Shown here piece after piece: positions 1 through 9,284 of a stretch of DNA of 64,000 nt. The notes below the pieces were generated by a model. It ran no database searches and was not told the DNA's origin. It saw only the letters and a program-made list of their open reading frames with translations. Positions within the stretch are counted from its first letter, which is position 1. Every line of letters starts with the position of its first letter. The DNA is from Coenobita brevimanus. Its lineage: Eukaryota > Arthropoda > Malacostraca > Decapoda > Coenobitidae. The position numbers and the translations under genes are program-made. The stretch covers positions 44,590 to 108,589 of the forward strand of contig JAVRFU010000170.1 of the NCBI GenBank assembly GCA_032717465.1, read 5' to 3'.

Positions 1-342
1 GAAGTTGTATTGTTGTTATGATGATGATGATGATATTGTGCATTTTTTTTTTTTTTTTTTTTTACTGCTACTTTCTCCCACAACACAGTGCTGTACAGTT
101 GACATAATTTCCTGCTGATATTCTTTCATAATTTTATAGAGGCTAAAGGTAAGCAAACACTGACAGCATTGGACCTTTGGCTTCTGTAGAAATACATGTA
201 TAGAGTCTGAATAAGCCTAAGGGAGTTTTTCTTTATTTCAGATTGGAAGAATTTTACCCATAGCAGGAAAAGTTGGAAAAATAGATGACTGTTCCACATG
301 TGAGTACTATATAATTCTTCCTTTTGAACAGTTACCTGTTGA
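1..342. other. Flank with poly-T run; no gene seen
   Basis: A 21-base T run lies at 43-63, just after a short (GAT)n tract. The remainder is AT-rich sequence in which I recognise no gene or repeat family. Confidence 0.5.
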
Positions 343-1245
343 TCTGTCTATCTATTGCCAGACATCTGAATCCTGTAAGGGGTGGCCACAAACAAATCAC
401 CTCCATGCTGCCCTCTCTCCCACCATCTAACTGCCCTGCTCCCACCTCATACCCCCCTGTCTCGTATACCTCTCTACTCCATCCCTCCATCTCATCCTTG
501 GCCTCCCCTTCCCTCTCCCCCCTTCCACCTCACTCACATAGACTCTCCTCATCAGTCTTTCGCTCTCCATCCTCTCCATATGGCCAAACCACCTCATTGT
601 ATTTCTCCTAACGCTTTCTATCACATCCACATCCACACCACAACGCTCCTTCACTTCCTCATTTGTCAGTCTGTCTTTCCATGTGACTCCACATGCTCCT
701 CTCAGATAACTCATTTGCACTGCTCTTACTCTTGTGTCCTACCACCAAGGTCCGGGCTTCATTTTCATACGTTAGAGTAGGTATCACAATACTGTCATGC
801 AGCGACTCTTTTACTTCCATGCCCACTTCTCTGTTTCTTATTACTGCCTTCAAAGAACCAGCAACCTTTCTTTCCTGTTGCACCCTTTCAAGCACTTAAC
901 CCTTTAAACTTCCATCCTTACTCATCACACTATCCAGGTACTTAAATGCACTCACATTTTCCATTTCCTCCTCACCCAACCTCACTGTACATTTGGTGAC
1001 TTCACTTCTCTCAAAAACCTTAACTTTACTCTTCCCTACATTCACCTTAGATTCCATTTCTTACACACTCTCCCAGACTCATTTCTTACACACTCTCCCA
1101 GACTCATTTCTTACACACTCTCCCAGACTCATCCACCAAGCCTTGCAGCTCCCCTTCGTCTTCACTTAACAACACAATATCATCTTCAAACAACAGTACT
1201 GGGAGTTTTCAAACACTGACCTCTCTCATTAGGGCTGCTTCAACA
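343..1245 (-). mobile_element. LINE D copy (RTE-like), 3' half, degraded
   Basis: Read on the minus strand this is the 3' part of the most abundant LINE here. It starts in the palm region of the reverse transcriptase at about 1240, passes through the C-terminal block seen as RWFGHMERMESERL and GRGKGRPRMRWRDG (translated from about 720 down to 427), and ends in the family 3' signature (GGGATT..TCTGGCAATAG) followed by a short (GATA)n tail at 343. Frames are broken repeatedly, so it is dead. A 25-bp piece (1056-1130) is present three times in tandem inside the element, a local expansion absent from the other copies. The 5' truncation is the usual outcome of incomplete target-primed reverse transcription. 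No clear target-site duplication was found. Confidence 0.8.
1056..1130. repeat. 25-bp x 3 tandem repeat inside LINE D
   Basis: Three consecutive 25-bp copies (1056-1080, 1081-1105, 1106-1130) of the sequence that occurs once in other LINE D copies. They look identical and so probably expanded by slippage after insertion. Confidence 0.9.
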
Positions 1246-1377
1246 TAAACTGAATTTATTTTGCACTTACTTTAGCATGTTAAAATTTACTGGAGGTCAG
1301 GCTTCATAACTGAAACTGTTGTGATTTTTTTTTTCTCTGACTACAGGTCTCATTATCGTTTTTAAATTCGTTTTCGT

Positions 1378-2312
1378 TTTCATTTTTAAAGGCTCCAACA
1401 TGCTTGCATGCGTCGGCCTTGATCACCTAATGGCGGCTCTCCACGCTGCAAGATCCATTGCAGCCTCCCTGTTCAGTCCCTTAACCCTGAGGTCACAATG
1501 ACCTCATCCCATGTCTTTCTTGGTCTACCCCTCATAACCCGCTCTGCTCTGACCGAAGGGTCGAAGGATCGAATCCACCCAAAGGTCATTGGTAGACATC
1601 AGGAAGGGCATCCGGTCATAAAATGCTACACGCTTCAGTCCAAAAGTCCTCTACCCAGAGGCAACGCCTTAGCCCTTCTGTGATAAGTGGCGTAAAACCA
1701 AATTTTTTTTTTTCTCTCTCACCCAGTTATCATCCCCCATCCTCTCCACATGTCCAAACCATCTCAATCTACCTCTCCTCATCACAACACCAATACACTC
1801 CAGTCCCATCCTACCTCTCAACTCTTCCATCTTAAACCCAGCCCCTCCAGGCCTTGGATGCAGGGATGCACTGCACATCTGCCTAATCATTGTCATTTCT
1901 GTACATCTGAGCCGGCGAATATCTTCCTCCATCACTGCCCAGGTCTCACTACCATACAGCATTACACGCCTAACACATGCTGCATACAAAGACCCCTTAG
2001 CATGTAGGGAGAGTCCTCTCAATGTCAGGAGAGGCAAGAGCTCCCTGAACTTCTTCCAACCACTTCTCACCCTAGCCACAGAGCTAGCTCCAGCCCCACC
2101 TCCAGCACACAACATGTCTCCCAAATAACAAAACTCTTCCACACACTCAAGAGATTCGCCAACAAGTTCAATCCTTTCACGTCTGACAATTTCCACCAGC
2201 TCTCCCCGACACGCCGTACAAATAAAATCAGCATTATCTCGCAGTCTACCTCTGATACCACTACATCTCTTATGCACCCATTTATCACAAACACTGCATG
2301 ACACAGACAAGA
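1378..2312 (-). pseudogene. LINE C 3' fragment with Cys/His zinc motif, split by a SINE
   Basis: On the minus strand, translation from 2310 gives about 195 residues of a LINE C-terminal region. It opens with a treble-clef-like Cys/His motif (CSVCDKWVHKRCSG, then FICTAC), followed by LYGSETWAVMEEDIRRL, LRWFGHVERM and, after the nested SINE, the block encoding the final GRPRKTW-like segment and 3' end at about 1380. The same C-terminal block recurs at 17190-17645, 32541-32650 and 60484-60612, which confirms a repeat family. This part sits after the reverse transcriptase of a non-LTR element; the enzyme itself is missing here because of 5' truncation. The coding frame is interrupted between 1545 and 1711 by SINE B. 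Clade is uncertain; the tail resembles RTE-type elements. Confidence 0.75.
1545..1711 (+). mobile_element. SINE B copy nested in LINE C
   Basis: The sequence from GACCGAAGGGTCGAAGGATC through CATCAGGAAGGGCATCCGG and ACACGC to a T-rich end matches the SINE B copy at 19190-19370. It lacks the tRNA A-box part (5' truncated) but keeps the degenerate B-box-like stretch. LINE C sequence continues on both sides, so this SINE inserted after LINE C. Confidence 0.75.
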
Positions 2313-2655
2313 AATTGGGCTAACTCACCATTAATTTTACGCAATTCTAAGCCTTTTTTCTTCTATGGCACTTCTGTCGTAAATCAACCGTTGATGAGTT
2401 ATGCAATTTATGTTGTTATTATTTTCACTGGGAGAGAGCCATATTTCCCCTGCAGTGCTTGGACAGTTGTGTGTGTTCGTTTGTGCGTGTTATGTGTGTG
2501 GGTGGATAAAGCACATGCGTCACACATGATTCAGCCAATCACAAAGTAGGATTTCAAACGCCCCACGCTAGGGCCTGCAAGATTTGAAAGTCAGTTTTTC
2601 TCCAGTCATGAACTGTGAAGACTGCAAAATTACCGTTATTACTTCAGGAGCTGTA
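2313..2655. other. No feature recognised
   Basis: Mixed-composition sequence with a short GT-rich stretch near 2470-2505. No coding signal and no match to repeats elsewhere in the window were seen. Confidence 0.4.
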
Positions 2656-3059
2656 AACTGGTGGGTCTATCTATCTATCTCTCTATAGCCCGACGCCCTA
2701 ATCCCGCAAAAGGGTGGCCGCAGACAAAACGCCTCCAAGTCACTCTGTCACCCACCATTTGACTCCCCTCCCCCCAACTCACCCCCCCCTCCCTCATATA
2801 CCTCTCAAGTCCATCCCTCCACCTCATCTTCGGTCTACCTCTCCCTCTCCCTCCCTCCACCTCACCTACATACACCCTCTTAGTCAGTCTTTCATTCTCC
2901 ATTCTCTCCACATGTCCAAACCACCTCAGTGTATTTCTCCTAATCTTTTCAACCACATCCACATCTACCCCACAACGTTCCTTCACTTCTTCATTCGTCA
3001 ACCTGTCCCTCCACGTCACTCCACATGCTCCTCTCAAGTAACTCAAGTAACTGGTGGGT
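2656..3059 (-). mobile_element. LINE D, 5'-truncated insertion with 11-bp TSD
   Basis: The element body is about 2667-3048 and encodes on the minus strand the LINE D C-terminus (LRGACGVTWRDRLTNEEVK, RNTLRWFGHVERM, GRGRGRPKMRWRDG, then WRRFVCGHP) as one open frame of 130 codons. The 3' end runs into (GATA)n at 2667. Both edges carry AACTGGTGGGT (2656-2666 and 3049-3059), an 11-bp target-site duplication. This is the textbook signature of target-primed reverse transcription with severe 5' truncation. The intact reading frame and exact duplication suggest a young insertion. Confidence 0.9.
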
Positions 3060-3474
3060 AAAGGCATTATTTCATATTTACACTTGGTTAGGTTAGGTTA
3101 GATGAGGTTTGGTTAATGTCATGGGGGGTCTGGGGGGCCCAGTTAGGAAACACGAACTCCCTAAAAAGCTTAAAATTATATTTTTCCAAAGGATTTTAGT
3201 GTTTTTGGATTGAATTTGATACCAGTTTCAGTTGGAAATCACTCGTTTTTGCGTGTTTTCCCCACCCAAAACCCCGCTTTCCCACAGGTCCCCCATTATT
3301 CTTAGGGGGGTGGAGAACAAAAAAAAGGTATTTCCAAAAGAAATAATCTGCCAGGGATGTCATTTTAATTTTTCTTGTCATTTCTGAAAGATTTCATTCA
3401 GCTTATGGCAGACTTTTCGTACTGGCTTGGATGGATGTAGCCTTAAAAAAACTCCTTCAGTACAAGAGGCCTTT
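3060..3474. other. No gene; short TTAGG-like motif
   Basis: Contains two to three copies of a GGTTA/TTAGG-like motif near 3088-3104 and homopolymer-rich stretches. Nothing coding was recognised. Confidence 0.4.
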
Positions 3475-4080
3475 CCTATCTATCTATAGCCTGACGCCCT
3501 AATCCCGCAAAGGGTGGCTGCAGACAAAACGCCTCTGAGTCGCTCTATCACCCACCATTTGACTGCCCTCCCCCCTGCTCACTCCCACCCCCCTATCTCA
3601 TATACCTCTCCACTCCATCCCTCCGTCTCATCCTTGGCCTCCCCCTCCTTCTCCCCCCCTCCACATCACTCACTTACACTCTCCTCATCAGTCTATCACT
3701 CTCCATCCCCTCCACATGGCCAGACCATCTCAGTGTGTTTCTCCTAACGCATCCTATCACATCCACATCCACACCACAATGCTTCTTCACTTCCTCATTG
3801 GTCAGTCTGTCACTCCATGTAACTCCGCATGTTCCTCTCAAATAACTCATTTCCAATGCTCTCACTCCTGACTTCTCTCCCTCCAACAAGGTCCAAGCTT
3901 CACGTCCATACGTTAGAGTTGTATCACAATACTGTCATGTAGTAATATTTTTGCTTCCATGCTCACTTCCCTGTTTCTTATCACTGCATTCAAGGAACCA
4001 GCAACCATTCTTCCTTGTTGTACCCTTTCAAGGACTTCACCCTCCAAACTTCCATCCTTACTCATCACACTACCCAAGTA

Positions 4081-6795
4081 CAGTACCATCGCGTCCAGCA
4101 CGCGTTAGTCCAGCACGATTCGAGTCCAGCACGGTGAGCAATTAATTAGTATTATTTAATATGATTTAATTACTGCAACATGAGTGTGTTAGCATAACAT
4201 GCACAGAGCTCCGAGAAGTGGGCCAAATCCACAGAGTTCACTCTAACACGATCACCCCCAGTCCAACACGGCCATACTGGACATTCCCATGATGATGATA
4301 GCCAGTGAAAACTTCTGATCAAGTAGCCTTCCCCGCCCGCTATCGTGACGTGATCGTGATGGCGCCCAATTAAAAACGGTTCTGCTGTCACGTGATGTTT
4401 TGTTTAAATTTCTCCCGCCACAGCTCCACTCCTAATTCGCACTGGACGGTGCTTTGTTCTCGCAGCATTTTCTAAATTTCTGCCCTTGGTATTGCATTCT
4501 ACCCTGCTCACGATGCCTAGGAAGCCTTCTGAGAACCCCAAGAAGCGGCGGCACCTCCCTCAGGCCACCAAGCTAGAAATTTATCGAGAGGAAAAAGAAA
4601 GGGGAGAGGAATGTGGACATCGCCAAGGCCTACGACGTGAATGAAGCCAGCGTGAGAACAATAATAAAAAACCAAGACAAGATCCTGGTGGCAGTGAAGG
4701 CTTACGGGGGCGGGCCACTTGACTCCAGGTGCAGGCCTGCTGACCCAGCAATCATTATAATGGAGCGGTACCTCAGTATGTACGTACAGAGGAAGGAGGC
4801 AGAGGGTGTTCCTGTAGATTCTTTGAACATCAGGGAGATGGCGAAGAAGTTCTATAGTGTGGCTATGAGGAGGACTGGGTCACAGCCTAACTCATTCCGT
4901 GCCTCTACAGGGTGGTTTGCATCATTTTTGAAAAGGAAGGAGATACGGCGGGCCAAGTTGCATGGAGAAACTGCTTCAGCAGACCACATTGCTGCCTCAG
5001 AATTCCCAGCTCTACTGAAGAACATCATAGAGAAGGAAGGGTACACAGCACATCAAGTGTACAATATGGACGAGACAGGACTACAGTGGAAGAAGATGCC
5101 TAACAACACTTACATCATGAAAACCAGCTGCCAGGGACGAGGCAGGAAGGTCGACAAGTCCCGTGTATCTCTACTTCTAACCGTCAATGCTTCCGGGTCT
5201 CATAAAATGAGACCGTTTTTGATAAGCAAGGTGGCACACCCCAGGTGCTTCTACAACCGCTCTATGGCAGATCTGGATGTTATCTGGCATAAAAATGACT
5301 CAGGTTGGATGACGGCAGTATCCTGTATAGAATGGTTTAAGAAAACTTCATCCCTGATGCAAAATGCAAGATGAGAACTCTGAAACTTCCTGAGAAAATC
5401 CTCCTGTTAGCAGATAATGCCTGTGGACATCCCCAGATCTTGGCTGACGTAGACCCAGCAGTGAAGGTGGTGTTTTTACCAGCCAACACCACGTCACTTA
5501 TGCAGCCTCTTGACCAGGAGGTCATAAGTAACTTCAAGATGTTTTACAATCAGAGACTAAGCCGACATCTTCAGAAAGCAACAGAAACTTTTTCAGAAGT
5601 GAAGCAGATGGAGGCAGAATTGGGTGGAAGCCCCAACAGTTCACCAGCATCATCTCGCTCGTCCTCACCTGATCTTGACTCACCTGTACCAGGAACAAGC
5701 GCTGCCACACCACTGCCAGCATCACCACCTCAGGAATATCCCCACCCTGCCATGATGTCAACTACTCCAAGTAACCCTGCTGCTATGACTGTTGTACAGT
5801 TTTGGAAAAAGTACAACATGAAAAATTGTGTTGACAATATTGTGGCTGCCTGGGATAGTGTTAACGTGGCAACAATCAACCATGCCTGGCGCAAGCTAAC
5901 TCCGTACTTCACCACTTCTCACTAACAAGATTCACTTCAGTGCCCTGAGGACAGCAGGCAGGCAACCTTGGCAGAACTTCAGAGGATCCCAGGCTGTGAG
6001 GAGGTTGCAGAGGAGGACTTAACAGACCCTGTGCAACGCCGAGAGGAGATCACCTTGGACAAAGCTGTTCGTCGAGTTGCTGCAGTTGACGAGGTGCAGG
6101 TAGAGGAGGTGAGAATGGCTGCTGCAGACTCCAACGCACCTCCAGCTCCCCTCCTGAAGATGCAGGATGTTAACGAGATCCTTCATGCTGTTGAAATTCT
6201 TAAGGAGGCCATGAACAGAGATCCTAATGAAATCCGACGCCAGGAGGTGATACATACCGTGGAAAACAGTGTGCGTTACTATGCTGATCTGTACAGGAGA
6301 CACATTAACAAGAGGACTCAGACACTCATTACTAGCTTCTTTCAGTAAAAGGAGGAAGAGAGAAGAGTGCTAGAACAGGCAGAAGCAGGACCTTCCATGG
6401 ATGTGGATGAGGATAGTGATTCTGAATGTGATTTTGAAGGATTTATGAAGGAGGTTGAGGAGGAGCAGCAGCCATTACCCACTAGTGACGCCAACAGCCA
6501 TCTTTCGGGGAACCAGTAGGACTACTTACAGCCTCGGACATCACCTTCCATTCCCAGCAAGCCCACCAGCACTATCCTAAAAGGTTAGTTATCATTCATA
6601 GTACAGTAACATTTATTATAATTACAGTAGTACCAATATATGTATAGGTATATGGTAGGTATTTAGGGTGACTTTTCCTTGGGTTGCTGACATAATTCAT
6701 TTTTCCCCATAAGCTCTATTGTTAGTCCAACACGTTTTTGGTCCAACACGTGACCCATCCATGACAATATTACCGTGCTGGATGCGAGGGTACTG
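4081..6795 (+). mobile_element. Tigger/pogo-type DNA transposon with TIRs and TA duplication
   Basis: A 2,715-bp element. The left end starts CAGTACCATCGCGTCCAGCA and the right end, reverse-complemented, starts CAGTACCCTCGCATCCAGCA, so the terminal inverted repeats match with few differences. It is flanked by TA on both sides (4079-4080 and 6796-6797), the target-site duplication of Tc1/mariner and pogo elements, inside LINE D sequence. Extra GTCCARCACG motifs lie near both ends (4093, 4108, 4124, 4261; 6725, 6741), possible transposase-binding repeats. The interior encodes a broken DDD transposase. Confidence 0.93.
4513..6348 (+). pseudogene. Tigger transposase pseudogene (CENP-B/jerky-like, DDD)
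   Basis: The likely start is the ATG at 4513, giving a basic N-terminus (MPRKPSENPKKRR). A frameshift near 4590-4613 separates it from the CENP-B-type helix-turn-helix (VDIAKAYDVNEASVRTIIKN). Next comes the second DNA-binding domain (STGWFASFLKRK, about 4905-4945), then the DDE_1 catalytic core. The first Asp is in NMDETGL (codon about 5069). After a second frameshift near 5345 the other two lie in LLADNACGHP and MQPLDQEV, about 33 residues apart. A TAA at 5923 stops the frame, but it stays open beyond it to TLITSFFQ at 6348, the C-terminal form seen in Tigger proteins, and again to about 6520. Two frameshifts and internal stops make it inactive. Binding and cutting of its own ends would be the ancestral role. 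Confidence 0.9.
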
Positions 6796-6803
6796 TACTT
6801 AAA

Positions 6804-7181
6804 TCTATCTATCTATCTGTCTATTGCCAGATGCCATAATCCCGTAAGGGGTGGCCATTTGACTTTGAGTTATTTGTTTTACGGAGAGGGGCACTAACCC
6901 TCCACCAACCCACTTGCTGACATGTAGGGAGCACGTATGATTTGGTTTTATGGTTACCACCCAGCGTTGTAAATGGTTTCTTGGCTTACAGGAAACCATT
7001 TGGCTTGTCACTCAGTGTAAAGCTACCTGTAAAGGAAAGAAAAGCAATAAGAAGTGACAGGAAAGATGGAAGAAATAGGAAGAGAGGAGGACAGGCACAG
7101 AAAAAGAATGATAAAGGCTAAGGAAGAAGTAGGCAGCACTACATCAAGTGAGTGGATGATGGTCGCCACCACTTACCACCA
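6804..7181 (-). mobile_element. SINE E copy, near full length
   Basis: On the minus strand it runs from a CT-rich head, through GTGACAAGCCAAATGGTTTC, GGGTGGTAACCATA and AAGTGGGTTGGTGGAGGG, to GGCCACCCCTTACGGGATTA, CTGGCAATAG and (GATA)n. About ten copies or parts occur in the window. The last ~45 bp equal the LINE D 3' end. It is inserted into LINE D between 6803 and 7182. Confidence 0.85.
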
Positions 7182-8215
7182 TGTACTCACATTTTCCATT
7201 TCCTCATCATCCAACCTCGCTGTACATTCACTGCCTTCACTTCTCTTGATGACCATAACTTTACTTTTCCCTACATTCACCTTTAAATTCCGTTTCTTAC
7301 ACACTCTCCAAAACTCGTCCACCAAGCCTTGCAGCTCCCCTTCATCTTCGCTTAACATCTGCAAACAACAGTACAGGGAGTTTCCAGAGACCACCCTCTC
7401 TCACTAGGGTCACTCCAACATCCACTGCCCTACCTTGTATCTCTTTTATAACCCCATTCATGTACAGATTGAACAACCATGGAGACATGACATCCCTGTT
7501 TCAACCCAACCTTCAAAGAGAAAAATTCACTCAGTTCATCATTCACATGCACTGCAGCCTTAGCACCCTCATACATACTCTTCACAGCATTCAACACCTT
7601 CCCAGCTACTCAATATATTCATAATACTTTCCACAATCCTTGTCTATCCACCTTATCATATGCTTTCTCCAAATGCATAAAGGCGGCCTACAACTTCTTT
7701 CCCTTCTCTAGAAACTTTTCCACTAAAGATCTAAGAATGAATATCTGATCTACACAACCTCTTCCCTTCCTAAAGCCTCCCTGTTCTCCAACTAATTCCT
7801 CTGTTATTTCCTTAACTCCATCAGGTGCTTGAGTGTGCGAAAGTGGATGTATGTGGAATAACTGAAACAAAATGAAGAGGTGAGAGTGAGAGACAGTGGG
7901 GTTATGGATGGGAAATATGTGCAGGAGTAGGTGAGAATGAGAGGGCAAAAGGAGTGTGTATTGTTGTGAGTAAAAGATTGAAGAAGAACATAAGAGAGTA
8001 CGGATCAGTTGGCTCAAAGATTGTGTGGGTTAGATTGAATGTTGGAATACAAATGTGGGCAACTGTGTGCGTGTATGCGCCAATGCAAGATCATGCAAGC
8101 AGAGTGAGAGAAGAGTTCTGGACAAATGTGGAAGTGTGCATGGAAAAGTTCGGAAGGAATGAGAGAGTGTTTTTGATTGGTAATATGAAAGAGGTAAACA
8201 GTCATCGCTCAAAGG

Positions 8216-9284
8216 ATGAATAATAAATTGACAGATGATAGGAGCAAACCATAAATATTACTCTACAGTAGTAATGTACCTCTTTTTATTAAATTTCAAA
8301 TGTATGTTGCTGCTAGTATGTACAGAGGCAATAGCTCTTAAAATATTTCATTTGATTTTGAGAGTGTGGGGACCTCATAGTCAGTGTGATGTACTAAAAA
8401 GTGCTGAAGTTCATCCTTACTCTACAGGTGTCTAGCCAGGGAGCACTCAATTGCAACAGCAGCAGTCAAGATGTGCTTAATGCTGATTCAAGGTCAAGGA
8501 GTATTTAGTGCAGTGTGGTGGGGCCTGCAGGGTGTACGGTATATGGAGAAGGTTGGAGGGCAGTGTGGAGGTAAGCAAACTACATGTTGTATTCCATCAG
8601 CTAAGGAGACTTTCTAGCATCTCTTCCTTACCATAATATTCTCATATAATATTTGTCTTTGTATTTATTTTTTTGTGGACTAATAATGCATAAATAGCAC
8701 ACAGGAGATTGGTAACCTGTTCAGTCTGAGGACATCTTTTATTCTTGTGACTGCAAGACAGATATACTCAAGAAAATTCCCAAGTAATGAAGGGGTTAAT
8801 GAAAACTATATCCAGCTCTTCCAGTTCAAAAAGTCATCCTTAGTTGAATGTAGTTTTATAGAGGCAGCAATAGAGAATTTATTAAATTCCCTTGGCTGAC
8901 CTTCATAACATGCCATTTGTGGAAATTGACTGGTAAGGAAGAGGTGTAAGTTAGCCTTCTACACTGATGAGAATGTAGCTTTTATTTATTTTTAAGGGGA
9001 AGGAGGGAGGATGATGAGCAGATAAACAAACTACATTTGGTGATATTCATGCTTTGTATTGCTCTCACTCACTAGGTACAGCCACTATAACAATGACAAA
9101 GAACCTTCGTATGGTTAAAAAAAACACGATGTATTTCATGTGTAGTATAAAACACTAGTTGTATTGCACATGAAGTAATTCTGACATGAATCACATTCAT
9201 TGTTATTCTATGTGGGGATTACTTCACACTTGAATATACTGCATCTATATACTAGTACATATAAAAAGTTAAGATAAATGTTTG
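8216..9284. other. No feature recognised (1.1 kb)
   Basis: AT-rich sequence without a convincing reading frame and without similarity to the other repeats in the window. Confidence 0.45.

Larger units (their letters stand above)
3475..8215 (-). mobile_element. One LINE D copy split by Tigger and SINE E, with inverted 5' end
   Basis: Minus-strand LINE D sequence occupies 3475-4080, resumes for a few bases at 6798-6803, and resumes again at about 7182-7835. At each break the sequence continues exactly where it left off when compared with uninterrupted copies (for example 12050-12110), so these are pieces of one insertion, interrupted by a Tigger transposon and a SINE E. From about 7845 to 8215 the endonuclease region of the same family appears on the plus strand (ITETK, VCVYAPM, then LIGNMK where active elements have GDMN or GDFN). 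The 5' portion is therefore inverted relative to the 3' portion, as in twin priming. Reading frames are broken by stops and shifts; dead copy. Confidence 0.8.

Noticed and set aside
3088..3104. Telomeric (TTAGG)n
   Set aside because: Only two to three imperfect units here and near 22350; far too short and internal.
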